The notes under the pieces: model-generated
What the model was told of the DNA's origin: nothing
What the model saw: the letters and a program-made list of their open reading frames with translations, nothing else
Databases searched by the model: none
Shown here: positions 21,167-30,134 of the stretch, one piece after another
How positions within the stretch are numbered: the stretch's first letter is position 1
How the letters are laid out: each line of letters starts with the position of its first letter
DNA from: CAIMUX01 sp964473865
GTDB lineage: Bacteria; Eisenbacteria; RBG-16-71-46; CAIMUX01
Direction of reading: 5' to 3'
NCBI GenBank assembly: GCA_964473865.1
Contig: CAYYQN010000023.1
Span: forward strand, 1-64,000
DNA: 64,000 nt
Translations under genes and position numbers: made by a program

Positions 21167-21976
21167 TCAGAAGCCCCCTCCGCCGGGCACCCAGTCTGGC
21201 TCCAGGCGGGCCTGATGCCGCCGCATCGCCGCGCTCGTGATCGCGCTCAGCGTCTCGCGCACCCCGGTTCCCTGCGTGGCGACCGACTGGAATCGCGGCA
21301 CCCGCTCCCCCATGCGCTCCAGGACGTGGTCCAGCTGCTCCGGGGGGATCCGTTCGGGAAGGTCGAGCTTGTTGTATTGCACGATGCGCGGGATGTCGTC
21401 CCAGGAAGCGCCCAACTCCGCCAGCGTCTCGCGCATTTCGATCAAACTCTCCAGATTCGCGGTCAAGCGCCGGGCTCGCGCATCCCACACAAACACGATG
21501 CCGTCCACCTCCTCCAGAACCAGCTTGCGCGTCAGCCGGAAACGAGGTTGGCCCGGCACGGTGTAAAGGCGGAGCTGGACGGGCGGGGCGCCGGAGGCCG
21601 CGATCTGAATCGGGAGGAGGTCGAAGTACAGCGTGCGGTCGCCGGGGGTGTTCAGATCGATGAACTGACCGCGCAGCTCCGGGCGGAGCCGGCTGTGCAG
21701 CCACTTCAGGTTGGTCGTCTTGCCGCTCCGTCCCGGTCCCCAGTACACGATCTTGAGGGTGTCGAGCTCGATCGTGCCCGCCTCGAGGGCACGGCGGCTG
21801 CCTCGGCTCAGCTCGCCGGCCTGCATGTTCGGGCCCGGCTGCGGCTCGACGGTCGGGCGATGAACGGGAACAGGCGCCGGCGACGATGGCCGGCGATCGG
21901 TCTGGCACTCGGTCGAGATCGGAGCGCACATCTCGGGCGGGAGATCGATCGGGGTTTCAAGGGCGTCATCTTGCAT
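21167..21976 (-). CDS. mglA: MglA-like small Ras-type GTPase with N-terminal extension
   Basis: About 269 residues from the ATG at 21976 (GGGAGG, 11 bases upstream); the frame is open to 22027. GTPase core from about residue 70: P-loop GPGRSGKTTN, then TLYFDLLPI (switch region), TVPGQPRF (G3, as in MglA), NKLDLPE (G4). MglA proteins switch cell polarity and drive gliding or type IV pilus reversal, together with an MglB activator; many bacteria have versions of unknown use. The ~65-residue N-terminal, Pro- and Cys-containing extension is not part of the family core. No mglB is adjacent. The tRNA-Arg gene lies 97 bases downstream. Confidence 0.8.
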   Translation of the reverse strand: MQDDALETPIDLPPEMCAPISTECQTDRRPSSPAPVPVHRPTVEPQPGPNMQAGELSRGSRRALEAGTIELDTLKIVYWGPGRSGKTTNLKWLHSRLRPELRGQFIDLNTPGDRTLYFDLLPIQIAASGAPPVQLRLYTVPGQPRFRLTRKLVLEEVDGIVFVWDARARRLTANLESLIEMRETLAELGASWDDIPRIVQYNKLDLPERIPPEQLDHVLERMGERVPRFQSVATQGTGVRETLSAITSAAMRRHQARLEPDWVPGGGGF

Positions 21977-22417
21977 CGCGCACTGGTCCTCCCGGGCGCC
22001 GAAGCTGAGATCGGAGCAGGCGCTCACGGCTCAGCCGCGGACGACCCGTGTCCTGGGATCTTCTCAAAAGGTGCCTTCCCTACCACCAGACCACCCACAC
22101 GCTCGTCGGCGGGCCGTCCAGCCGGAACGTTCCGGCCCCACACGGAGCGTAAAAATACGGCATACCTGCCCCATATGTCAAGTGAAACCATGGAGATGTC
22201 CGTGATGAACGACCTTTGGTGGCTCGCGCGGACTGGCGGCAACCGACATCAGGCGCGCCAGGGGGCGGGGCCACGGGGTGGCCGGAAGACAAGGCAGGGC
22301 GGCTGGGCGACGAGGCGGTGGAGCTGCGCGGCGGCCGAACGGCGACCGGACGGCGAGGCCAAGGCGCAGAGAGAACGCGCGTCTGGAACCGGACGACGGA
22401 AATCTGGGGCCGGGAGT
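21977..22417. other. Intergenic region upstream of the MglA-like gene
   Basis: 441 bases between the apt stop and the mglA start. It holds the promoter listed at 22152-22181. The rest is GC-rich and shows no gene, repeat or hairpin I can support; open frames in it have no start signals. Confidence 0.4.
22152..22181 (-). promoter_or_regulatory. Promoter of the MglA-like gene
   Basis: On the minus strand, TTGACA (22181-22176) is a perfect -35 box. Then 17 bases lead to GTATTT (22158-22153), or 18 to TATTTT (22157-22152), as -10. The short A/T-rich patch stands out from the GC-rich surroundings. It lies ~175 bases before the chosen start codon. Confidence 0.5.
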
Positions 22418-22957
22418 CTACTCCTCCCCGGCGTAACTCACGAGTGAGAAGACCTCGCAGCCGGGAAGACGGGCGCGCCCCGCGAGGAATTCCAGCTCCA
22501 CCAGGAATGCCAGACCGGCAACGGATGCGCCCGCAGTGTCGACCAGGCGCGTCGACGCGGCGGCCGTGCCGCCGGTGGCGAGCAGATCGTCCACGATCAG
22601 CACCCGCGCCCCGGGCGCGAATGCATCCCGATGCACCTCGAGCGCGTCGGTCCCGTACTCGAGCGCGTACGACTCGCGGTAGACCGCGGCCGGCAGCTTC
22701 CCGGGCTTGCGGAGCGGGACGAAGGGCACGCCGCGTGCGACCGCCAGCGGGGCGCCGAGGATGAAGCCGCGGGACTCGATTCCAGCCACCACGTCGAAGC
22801 GATCGCCGAATTGCTCGCCGAACGCGTCGATCACCTCGCGAACGAGTTCGGGGCGCGACAGAACGGTCGTGATGTCTCGAAAGAGGATTCCAGGCTTGGG
22901 GAAATCGGGAACGTTGCGGATGGCGGCGCGCAGCCGCCCGGGAAGTCTGGGATCCAC
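22418..22957 (-). CDS. apt: Adenine phosphoribosyltransferase
   Basis: 179 residues, full family length. It makes AMP from adenine and PRPP in purine salvage, in the cytoplasm. Motifs: FPKPGILFRDIT near the N-terminus (adenine binding), GIESRGFILGAPLA (flexible loop), FVPLRKPGKLP, and the PRPP-binding VLIVDDLLATGGTA with the acidic pair. Start GTG at 22957, six bases after GAGG. A tRNA-Pro gene lies 27 bases upstream. Confidence 0.95.
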   Translation of the reverse strand: MDPRLPGRLRAAIRNVPDFPKPGILFRDITTVLSRPELVREVIDAFGEQFGDRFDVVAGIESRGFILGAPLAVARGVPFVPLRKPGKLPAAVYRESYALEYGTDALEVHRDAFAPGARVLIVDDLLATGGTAAASTRLVDTAGASVAGLAFLVELEFLAGRARLPGCEVFSLVSYAGEE

Positions 22958-22983
22958 GGGTTTCCTCGGAAGAAAGTGAGAGG

Positions 22984-23059
<76 letters not shown>

Positions 23060-23206
23060 ACCCAATCAAAGCGAACCATGAGCTTCAGAACCTACCAGCC
23101 AGACTCGTCCTTGTCCAGCCCAATCTTCCTTCGGCCCGGTTCGGCCCGAAGTTCGGCCCGATTTTCCAGACCAGCCCCGCGCACGCCGCATCGATCCTTC
23201 GCGCCT

Positions 23207-23875
23207 TCAGTCTGTTCCCTCGGGCCAGCCTTCGCGCCCCACCAACGGGACGAATGCGCAAGGGACCCCCTCAGACGTGTCGATGGCGCCGCCCGTCCGG
23301 CGCTCCGCAATCAGGATCCGTTGTGCCGCCCGGGGCCCGGTTGGAATCACCAGCCGGCCTCCCTCGGCCAGTTGCGAAAGGAGCGACGGCGGCACGTCCG
23401 GTCCGCCGGCGGCAACCAGGATCCCGTCGAACGGCGCGAAGCGGCTCCAACCCAAGGTGCCGTCGCCGGTCATCAGCACCACGTTCTCGATGCCCAGAAT
23501 GGACAGCGTCGACTGGGCGCGGAGCGTCAGGTCGGGAATCCGTTCCACGCTGAAGACTGTCCGCACCAGCCGGGAGAGCACCGCCGCCTGATAGCCCGAG
23601 CCGGTGCCGATGTCGAGAACGCGGTGATGGGGCTGCGGATGCAGAAGCTCGGTCATGAACGCCACCATGAAAGGCTGGGAGATCGTCTGCCCGAAACCGA
23701 TCGGGAGCGGGTGGTCGGCATAGGCCCCGCCGGCCAGCGCCGAATCCACGAACGCATGGCGCGGCACCTCGCGCATCGCCTGTAGGACCCGGGGGTCGCG
23801 GACTCCCCGGGCCTCGAGCTGCTCGCGCACCATCTTCTCGCGAGAGCGCATCTGCGAGTCACCGCGCCCTTCCAT
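23207..23875 (-). CDS. pcm: Protein-L-isoaspartate O-methyltransferase
   Basis: About 222 residues. Repairs isoaspartyl residues in aged proteins using S-adenosylmethionine. Motifs: MREVPRHAFVD, GFGQTISQPFMVAFMTELL (the conserved isoaspartate loop), VLDIGTGSGYQAAVLS (SAM-binding motif I), GDGTLGW and FDGILVAAGGPDVP. Start ATG at 23875; GTG at 23893 and ATG at 23851 are alternatives. It follows surE by 22 bases, and surE-pcm is a widely conserved pair of stress-survival genes. Confidence 0.93.
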   Translation of the reverse strand: MEGRGDSQMRSREKMVREQLEARGVRDPRVLQAMREVPRHAFVDSALAGGAYADHPLPIGFGQTISQPFMVAFMTELLHPQPHHRVLDIGTGSGYQAAVLSRLVRTVFSVERIPDLTLRAQSTLSILGIENVVLMTGDGTLGWSRFAPFDGILVAAGGPDVPPSLLSQLAEGGRLVIPTGPRAAQRILIAERRTGGAIDTSEGVPCAFVPLVGREGWPEGTD

Positions 23876-23897
23876 AGCGGATCGACCCTTCACTCGC

Positions 23898-24665
23898 TCA
23901 GTCGTGCGGTTCTGGACCGAGGGACCAGCCGCGCACTTCCTCGAGGCGGTCGTGGTCGGTGAGATCCAGGTGGAGTGGGGTGATCGACACCAGGCCGGCC
24001 TGGACCGCTTCGAAGTCGGTCCCCTCTCCGGGCAGCCAGGTGGGCTTGTCCCCGCCGATCCAGTAACACGGCTTCCCGCGCGGGTCGAGCTCCGCCACGA
24101 TGACATCGGGGTACACCCGTCGGCCGAGGCGCGTCACCCGTGTGCCGCGCAGTTGCGCGAACGACAGGTCGGGCACGTTGACGTTGAGCAGGGTGCCGGG
24201 GGGAAACGGGCGGTCGCGCAGCTGGTCGACGAGGACCCGCGCCACGCGGGCGGCGGTCTCGAAATGACGCTGCTCCCAGGAGGAAAGCGAGATCGCGATG
24301 CTCGGAATCCCCATGAGACGTCCCTCGGCCGCGGCCGCGACGGTGCCCGAGTAGGTGACATCGTCGCCGAGGTTCGGACCGTGGTTGATGCCGGAGACGA
24401 TGAGATCCGGGTGGACCTGCACCATGTCGGGAATTCCGCGCACGGCCAGCAGGACGCAGTCGGTCGGAGTGCCGTCCACGCTGTAGATCCGCTCTCCCAT
24501 CCGGCGGACCCGCAGCGGGCGGTCCAGGGTCAGGGACCGGCTGGCGCCGCTCTGCTCCCGCTCGGGCGCGACCACGAACACCTCACCCGCCCCCTCCAGC
24601 GCCTCCCGCAGGCAGTTCAGACCCGAGGCCAGCACGCCGTCGTCGTTGGAAAGGAGGATGCGCAC
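23898..24665 (-). CDS. surE: 5'-nucleotidase SurE
   Basis: 255 residues, full length. Metal-dependent nucleoside monophosphate phosphatase, cytoplasmic. Motifs: MRILLSNDDGVLASG with the metal-binding Asp pair at the N-terminus, VVAPEREQSGAS, SVDGTPTDCV, and DLIVSGINHGPNLGDDVTYSGTVAAA, the SurE signature. The C-terminus (SITPLHLDLTDHD) matches as well. It forms an operon with pcm downstream. A tRNA-Pro gene lies 106 bases upstream. Confidence 0.96.
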   Translation of the reverse strand: MRILLSNDDGVLASGLNCLREALEGAGEVFVVAPEREQSGASRSLTLDRPLRVRRMGERIYSVDGTPTDCVLLAVRGIPDMVQVHPDLIVSGINHGPNLGDDVTYSGTVAAAAEGRLMGIPSIAISLSSWEQRHFETAARVARVLVDQLRDRPFPPGTLLNVNVPDLSFAQLRGTRVTRLGRRVYPDVIVAELDPRGKPCYWIGGDKPTWLPGEGTDFEAVQAGLVSITPLHLDLTDHDRLEEVRGWSLGPEPHD

Positions 24666-24771
24666 GCCTCAGACCTCTTGGTTTGCGGCCGGTCCCCAGG
24701 GGAAGAATCCCGGGCATGAAAGAGACCCCCCGGGACCCGCCGGAGGGTCATCGCCCCTCAACTCAGAGAAC

Positions 24772-24848
<77 letters not shown>

Positions 24849-24889
24849 ACCGAATCCGGGACCAAGACTACCGGGAGCGCGGCGGTTGT

Positions 24890-25306
24890 TCAATCGGAAT
24901 CTCGGTTGGTGTCGCTCCGGTCTCCCGGCTTCCGAGTGCCCAGCCGGTCGCGTAAGGCCACCAGATCGTCGCGGATGATCCGTAGTTGGCGCCGGTCCGA
25001 GGGAGTGAGGAAATCAAGGCCCGGCTGTGGGCCGGCCTCGGATTGCCGCTGCCGTTGCTCTTCAAGCAGGCGCGCGCGCGCTCCCGCAATGGTGTAGCCC
25101 CGCTCGTGCAGCATCTCACGAATCGTTCGCAGGAGGTCGATGTCCCGCTCGGTGTACCTCCGGCTCCCAGAGCGGTGCTTGCGGGGACGCAGATGCGGGA
25201 ACTGAGTCTCCCAGTACCGGAGGACGTGGGCTTTCACGTCGAGCTGCTCGGCCACTTCGCTGATCGAAAAGTACCGCCCCGGACGGCTCGTTTCCGGTGT
25301 GTCCAT
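24890..25306 (-). CDS. MerR-family transcriptional regulator
   Basis: 138 residues from the ATG at 25306, with CGGAGGG 5 bases upstream. N-terminal MerR helix-turn-helix with wing: FSISEVAEQLDVKAHVLRYWETQFPHLRPRKHRSGSRRYTERDIDLLRTIREMLHERGYTIAGARARL. The C-terminal part is a Gln/Arg-rich helix, without the Cys residues used by metal sensors. This short, ligand-less form next to a tRNA-Pro and near ihf/pheT or gpsA-plsY genes is common in deltaproteobacteria and FCB bacteria. Target unknown. Confidence 0.9.
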   Translation of the reverse strand: MDTPETSRPGRYFSISEVAEQLDVKAHVLRYWETQFPHLRPRKHRSGSRRYTERDIDLLRTIREMLHERGYTIAGARARLLEEQRQRQSEAGPQPGLDFLTPSDRRQLRIIRDDLVALRDRLGTRKPGDRSDTNRDSD

Positions 25307-25428
25307 CGCTTCCCTCCGTGTCCCGCGACGAGGCGCGCGCAGCGGCCGTGATCTCCGATCGGCCAGGGCCGCGGTCCCGCACCGCGCGGGCGTTCCCCCC
25401 CCCGCCGGCGCGCCGAGCCGTGCTCGGT

Positions 25429-26475
25429 TCATTCCGCCTTCAGCGGCCGCGTCATCAGCTCGCGGAGCGCCTCTGCCGGCGGCGCACCCTCGAAGAGGAT
25501 CCGGTGGACCTGAGCGGCAATCGGCATCTCCACGCCCATCCGGCGGGCGAGGGAGACAGCCCCGCGCGTGGTGCGGACCCCTTCGACAACCATCCCGATC
25601 TCCGCCAGCGCCGACTGCAGAGAGGCGCCGCGTCCCAACGCCACCCCCAACGTGTGGTTGCGGCTCAGAGGGCTGGTACAGGTGGTGACCAGGTCCCCCA
25701 CGCCCGCCAGACCGAGAAACGTATCCCCTCGGGCGCCGATCGCTTCGCCCAGCCGGCGGATCTCCGCCAGGCCCCGGGTCAGGAGGGCCCCTCGCGCGTT
25801 CTGTCCGAGCTCGAGTCCATCCAGGATTCCCGAGGCCAGCGCCACGACGTTCTTGAGCGACGTGCCGATCTCCACGCCCAACGGGTCCCGGCTGGTGTAG
25901 ACGCGGAAACGGTCGGTCGCGAAGAGCCGCTGCACTGCGGCCGCCGCCTCCTCGTCCTCCGATGCCGCCAGGATCGCGCAGGGCTTCCCTTCGGCAACCT
26001 CACGCGCCAGGCTGGGCCCCGCCAGGACCACGACCCGCTCCGGCTTCCCCGGCCGGGCAGCGCGCACCACCTGCGTGACCGTCAGGCCGGTGCCCTCCTC
26101 GATTCCCTTGGTCGCCACAATCCAGACGACATCCCCTTCCGCACGCGCCTCCCCCGCTACCTGGCGCAGGGCGTGAGATGGAACCGCGAGGAGCGCAAAC
26201 CCGGGTCCAACGTGGGGACAGGATGCTTCATCCAAGACCTCAAGGCAAGGCGGAAACTCAAAATCCGGCAGGTACTTCCCGCACCGCCTTTCTCGAAACA
26301 TGGCCGCCCGGTGCCCCGCGTCTGCGTCCCAGAGACCGACCCTGACTCCGGTGCGGGCCAGGTGGATCGCCAGCGTCGCCCCCCAGCTGCCTCCCCCGAT
26401 CACGGTCACCGGCCGCGCCGGCGGGAACGTGACGTCTTCCCTGCCGGGCGTCTCGCGTGCCTTCGAGTCCGTCAT
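25429..26475 (-). CDS. gpsA: Glycerol-3-phosphate dehydrogenase, NAD(P)+
   Basis: 348 residues. Makes sn-glycerol 3-phosphate from dihydroxyacetone phosphate for phospholipid synthesis. Motifs: VTVIGGGSWGATLAIHLA (nucleotide binding), VWIVATKGIEEGT, VVLAGPSLAREVAEGKP, GTSLKNVVALASGILDGL with the catalytic Lys, and LAGVGDLVTTCTSPLSRN. Start ATG at 26475 overlaps the plsY stop (ATGA), so the two are translationally coupled. That fits, because PlsY uses the GpsA product. The frame is open further upstream without start signals. Confidence 0.95.
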   Translation of the reverse strand: MTDSKARETPGREDVTFPPARPVTVIGGGSWGATLAIHLARTGVRVGLWDADAGHRAAMFRERRCGKYLPDFEFPPCLEVLDEASCPHVGPGFALLAVPSHALRQVAGEARAEGDVVWIVATKGIEEGTGLTVTQVVRAARPGKPERVVVLAGPSLAREVAEGKPCAILAASEDEEAAAAVQRLFATDRFRVYTSRDPLGVEIGTSLKNVVALASGILDGLELGQNARGALLTRGLAEIRRLGEAIGARGDTFLGLAGVGDLVTTCTSPLSRNHTLGVALGRGASLQSALAEIGMVVEGVRTTRGAVSLARRMGVEMPIAAQVHRILFEGAPPAEALRELMTRPLKAE

Positions 26476-27278
26476 CCCCGGCCCCCTTTCTCGGTCGCTT
26501 CCTCGATCCCGTCCGGGGTCCCGCTCCCGCATTCTTCCCCGCTCGGTCGCCGCTTTCCCTCGCCGTTCTCTGCCCAGGTCGCCTCCCCACCGTCCGGCGC
26601 CCGGGCCCGGGCTGGCTCCCCCGTCCGAGGCGGACCGGACCAGGCGAGCCGGCGTTCACTCCCCGAGGCCAGGCGGGACAGGTTCGCGCGATGCCTGCCG
26701 ACGACCAGGGCCGCAGTCGCGACCGACATCCAGACGACCGGGTCGGCCCATGGACGGGGACGGAGCAGACAGGCCGCGATCGGGAGAGCCACCACGGCGA
26801 GGAGGGAGGCGAGCGAGACGATTCTCCGGGCGGCGAAGGCCAGGATCCAGATGCCGACGGCCGCCGCCAGGGGACCTGGCGCAACGACACCCCAGGCGCC
26901 CGCCGCCGTCGCGACTCCCTTTCCGCCGCGGAAGCCGGCGAACGGGGTGAAGGAGTGGCCGAGAACGGCCGCTGACAGCGCCACGAGCCCGGGCCATGAA
27001 CCGGCGTGCGTTCCGATCGCGGCCGCCCCTCCCGGGCCGCCGGCATCAGCCGGGAGAAGATGTCGCGAGAGAAGGACTGCGACCACACCTTTGCCTGCAT
27101 CCAGGAGCAGCACCGCGATTCCCGGAGCCGGCCCAAGCACCCGATAGACATTCGTGGCGCCGAGGTTTCCCGATCCGTGACGGCGCACGTCGATTCCCCG
27201 GAGGAGACGCCCCAGCCACAGGCCCCAGGGCAACGAGCCCAGCAGGAACGCGCCCCCGACCACCAGGATCCAGCGCAT
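26472..27278 (-). CDS. plsY: Glycerol-3-phosphate acyltransferase PlsY, with C-terminal tail
   Basis: 268 residues; PlsY is usually near 200. Inner-membrane enzyme that acylates glycerol 3-phosphate from acyl-phosphate. Motifs: GSLPWGLWLGRLLRGIDVRRHGSGNLGATNVYRVLG (motif 1), GHSFTPFAGFRGGKGVATAAG (motif 2) and the last membrane segment followed by GRHRANLSRLASGSE (motif 3 region). Five hydrophobic segments are visible. The last ~65 residues are hydrophilic and rich in Gly, Glu and Arg (EATWAENGEGKRRP), beyond the family core and probably disordered. Coupled to gpsA. Confidence 0.94.
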   Translation of the reverse strand: MRWILVVGGAFLLGSLPWGLWLGRLLRGIDVRRHGSGNLGATNVYRVLGPAPGIAVLLLDAGKGVVAVLLSRHLLPADAGGPGGAAAIGTHAGSWPGLVALSAAVLGHSFTPFAGFRGGKGVATAAGAWGVVAPGPLAAAVGIWILAFAARRIVSLASLLAVVALPIAACLLRPRPWADPVVWMSVATAALVVGRHRANLSRLASGSERRLAWSGPPRTGEPARARAPDGGEATWAENGEGKRRPSGEECGSGTPDGIEEATEKGGRG

Positions 27279-27299
27279 GCCGAGCCTCCAGTCTGGCCG

Positions 27300-28619
27300 C
27301 TACTTGCTCTTCTTGAGGACCAGTCGGATCGGGCTTCCCTCGAGCCCGAACGCCTCCCGAAAGGCGTTCTGAAGATAGCGCAGATAGGTCTCCGAAACCC
27401 GCATCGGTTCGCTCACGAAGAGCGCCACGATCGGCGGGCCGGTCTTCACCTGCGTCGCATAGTAGAGCCGAGGTGGACGCTGCCCTCGATGGGCCGAGGG
27501 CGGGTTCTTCTCCAGTGCCGCCTGCAACACCGCGTTCCACTCCGCGGTGGGGATCTCGCGCTGTCTCTGCTCATGGACCCGGACGATCGCTTCCGGAATG
27601 CGGCTGACCCGTTGCGCGGTCAAGGCGGAGACGAACTCGATCGGGGCGTACGAGAGAAACGGTATCGCCTCTCGCACCTGGCGGGCCCAGGACCCGGCCG
27701 TGGAGTCGTCCTTGACCAGGAGATCCCACTTGTTCACGGCGATCAGGCACGCTGTGCCCGCCTCGACAATCCGCTCGGCGATTCGCGCGTCCTGCTTCTG
27801 AGGCTCCTGCGTCGCGTCCAGCACCAAGACGGCGACATCGGCCCGATCGAGCGAACGAAGCGCGCGCAGAGAGGCATAGAACTCCCAGGCGGGCTGGCTG
27901 TCGAGGCGGCGGCGCAGGCCGGCGGTGTCCACCAACACCAGGGTGCGCCCGTGAAACCGGACCGGCGTATCGACGGCGTCGCGCGTGGTTCCGGGCCGGC
28001 CGTCCACGATCATCCGTTCCTCGCGCAGCAGCCGGTTCACGAGCGAGGACTTGCCGACATTGGGACGCCCCAGCACGGCGACCTGGATCGAGGCCGGCTC
28101 CACTTCCACGGACGGTCCCACCGTGGGCAGCGCCGCGATGACGGCGTCGAGCAGCTCGCCCAGTCCGAGCCCCTCGGAAGCGGACACGGCATGGAATTGC
28201 TCCAGCCCGAGGCGCCGGAACTCCTCAGCCTGGGCCATCAAGGTCGGGCTGTCAGCCTTGTTCGCCACCAGCAGGACGCGAACGTCCCGCCGAAAGAGCG
28301 CCTGGGCGATCTCCTCATCGTGCGGATGGATACCGGCGCGCGCGTCGACCAGGAAGAGGACCAGATCGCACGCTTCCAGGGCGCGGACCACCTGGTTCAG
28401 GATCGCCGCGTCCATCTCCTCGCCCGGGCCCGGAACCCAGCCCCCGGTATCGACGAGCAGGAAGGGCCGCCCGTTCCACTCGCACGGTCGCCCCAGGCGG
28501 TCCCGCGTGATCCCCGGCTCATCGTGCACGACGGCCACGCGCGCCCCAACGATCCGATTGAATAGGGTCGACTTGCCCACATTGGGGCGCCCGACGATGG
28601 CCACGACCGGTTGCGGCAC
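27300..28619 (-). CDS. der: Ribosome-assembly GTPase Der (EngA)
   Basis: 439 residues, the normal length. Two consecutive GTPase domains act in 50S ribosome assembly: domain 1 with GRPNVGKSTLFNRI, DTGGW and NKAD; domain 2 with GRPNVGKSSLVNRL, DTAGLRRR and NKWD. The C-terminal KH-like domain follows (RLYYATQVKTGPPIVALFV, then SPIRLVLKKSK). Start GTG at 28619, with AGGAGG 6 bases upstream, matches the family start VVAIVGRPNVGK. It is the upstream neighbour of plsY-gpsA and follows the PDZ/radical SAM gene by 10 bases. Confidence 0.96.
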   Translation of the reverse strand: MPQPVVAIVGRPNVGKSTLFNRIVGARVAVVHDEPGITRDRLGRPCEWNGRPFLLVDTGGWVPGPGEEMDAAILNQVVRALEACDLVLFLVDARAGIHPHDEEIAQALFRRDVRVLLVANKADSPTLMAQAEEFRRLGLEQFHAVSASEGLGLGELLDAVIAALPTVGPSVEVEPASIQVAVLGRPNVGKSSLVNRLLREERMIVDGRPGTTRDAVDTPVRFHGRTLVLVDTAGLRRRLDSQPAWEFYASLRALRSLDRADVAVLVLDATQEPQKQDARIAERIVEAGTACLIAVNKWDLLVKDDSTAGSWARQVREAIPFLSYAPIEFVSALTAQRVSRIPEAIVRVHEQRQREIPTAEWNAVLQAALEKNPPSAHRGQRPPRLYYATQVKTGPPIVALFVSEPMRVSETYLRYLQNAFREAFGLEGSPIRLVLKKSK

Positions 28620-28629
28620 GGATTCCCTC

Positions 28630-29907
28630 CTACCAGGCCCGGTCGCGGAACCCGGGGTGGACCGGCACCCGGATCTCGTTGCGCAGACCTGCGAGCGACA
28701 CGTCATCCAGGAAAAGATCGTCGTCGTTGAGGGTCGCCGGCGGTATGAAGACGGCATCCCCGAGATCGCGGCCGTCGAGCGCGCGCAGGATGTCGCGACC
28801 GCCCAGGAGGCCGGCTACCGTGACGCGGCGGCCGAGGAACTCGTTCTCCACTCCGACGACCGAAACGTCGACGGGCTCTCCGGTGCGAGCGAGCTGGGCA
28901 GCCAAGGCCGGCTCCAGAATCGGCCGGAACAGACTCCCGGTGACGATCGTGACCCGGCGTCTCCGGTCGTCCCGCCACGGGAAGACGCGCCGCTGGCGCG
29001 CCAGGCGATTGAGGAAGACCCTCGTCATCCCAATCCCGTTCTCGAGCTGGGGAAAGCCGTCGTAGCTCGGCTCGGACGGCACGGGTAGGCCCAGGAGCCG
29101 ATACCACTCATCAGCCAGATAGACAAACCGGATCCCCCAGCGAGCGCGAAACGCACGCCGGTGCGCCTCGACACGGGACACCAGATCCCGCGCTAGCGCG
29201 GGCGTGACCGGATCGAGCGCGACCAGGCCCTCCCGGTGATCGGTCATTCCCAGCGGTACGATGGCCAGCGACCGGACCGCGGGATGATAGGCCGCCAGGT
29301 CGCGGATCGTGCCCTCGAGATCATCGCCGTCATTGTAGCCGGGGCAGAGGACCACCTGCGTGTGCATGATGATGTCATGGGCGCGGAAGTAGTCGAGGAT
29401 CGGGAAGATGTCCCGCTCCCTTCGCGAACGGAGCAGCCGCCGCCGCGTTTTCGGGTTGGTCGAATGCACCGAGAGGTAGATCGGCGAGAGCCGCTGTTCC
29501 ACCACCCGCTGGATTTCCCACTCCTTCATGTTCGTCAGGGTGACGAAGTTGCCGTGCAGAAACGAAAGCCGGTAGTCCTCGTCCTTGACGTAGAGCGTGG
29601 AACGCAGCCCGGCCGGGTTCTGGTCGACGAAGCAGAACACGCACTGGTTGCCGCAGGTGCGGATCCGGTCGCTGGCGAACTCGACGCCGAGATCCTGCCC
29701 TTCGGTGCGCTCGATGCGCAGCCGGCGCGACACTCCGTCGCGGCGGATCTCCAGATCAAAGCGGGACTCGCCGGAGGCATGGAAGTGCAGATCCAGGAGG
29801 TCCCGCAGCTCGAGACCGTTCAGGCGCACCACCCGATCGCCCGCGCACAGGCCGGCCCGCGCGGCCGCGGAGCCGCTACGCACGGTTTCGACCAGAAGTT
29901 CCGCCAT
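28630..29907 (-). CDS. PDZ / radical SAM / DUF512 protein
   Basis: 425 residues. N-terminal PDZ-like domain (about 1-70; GSAAARAGLCAGDRVVRLNGLELRDLLD), then a radical SAM-like region with TCGNQCVFCFVDQNPAGLR, whose three Cys could bind a 4Fe-4S cluster, and then the DUF512 domain (ending in VTGSLFRPILEPALAAQL...LFLDDVSLAGLR). Members of this family are widely conserved next to der, gpsA and plsY, as here, but the reaction is not known. GTG at 29910 is an equally possible start. Confidence 0.9.
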   Translation of the reverse strand: MAELLVETVRSGSAAARAGLCAGDRVVRLNGLELRDLLDLHFHASGESRFDLEIRRDGVSRRLRIERTEGQDLGVEFASDRIRTCGNQCVFCFVDQNPAGLRSTLYVKDEDYRLSFLHGNFVTLTNMKEWEIQRVVEQRLSPIYLSVHSTNPKTRRRLLRSRRERDIFPILDYFRAHDIIMHTQVVLCPGYNDGDDLEGTIRDLAAYHPAVRSLAIVPLGMTDHREGLVALDPVTPALARDLVSRVEAHRRAFRARWGIRFVYLADEWYRLLGLPVPSEPSYDGFPQLENGIGMTRVFLNRLARQRRVFPWRDDRRRRVTIVTGSLFRPILEPALAAQLARTGEPVDVSVVGVENEFLGRRVTVAGLLGGRDILRALDGRDLGDAVFIPPATLNDDDLFLDDVSLAGLRNEIRVPVHPGFRDRAW

Positions 29908-29977
29908 CACGGGACCTCGATTCGCGACCTCATGTCTCCAGGGACTGCCGGGACCCGAGACCGAGCGGGTGGAAAAA

Positions 29978-30052
29978 TGGAGCGGGCAACGGGATTTGAA
30001 CCCGCGACTCTCAGCTTGGGAAGCTGATACTCTACCACTGAGTTACGCCCGC
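29978..30052 (-). tRNA. tRNA-Gly (anticodon CCC)
   Basis: 75 bases including an encoded CCA. Acceptor GCGGGCG/TGCCCGC (one G-T pair), anticodon arm TCAGC-TTCCCAA-GCTGA, anticodon CCC, T arm CGGG-TTCAAAT-CCCG. Reads GGG codons. Confidence 0.95.
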
Positions 30053-30134
30053 TCACGAAGCCTTGATGTGGACTCACGTTAGCCGGGCCCGCGGAGGGTG
30101 TCAAGAGGCATGTTGGCTGGCTTTGGGCGCGCAG

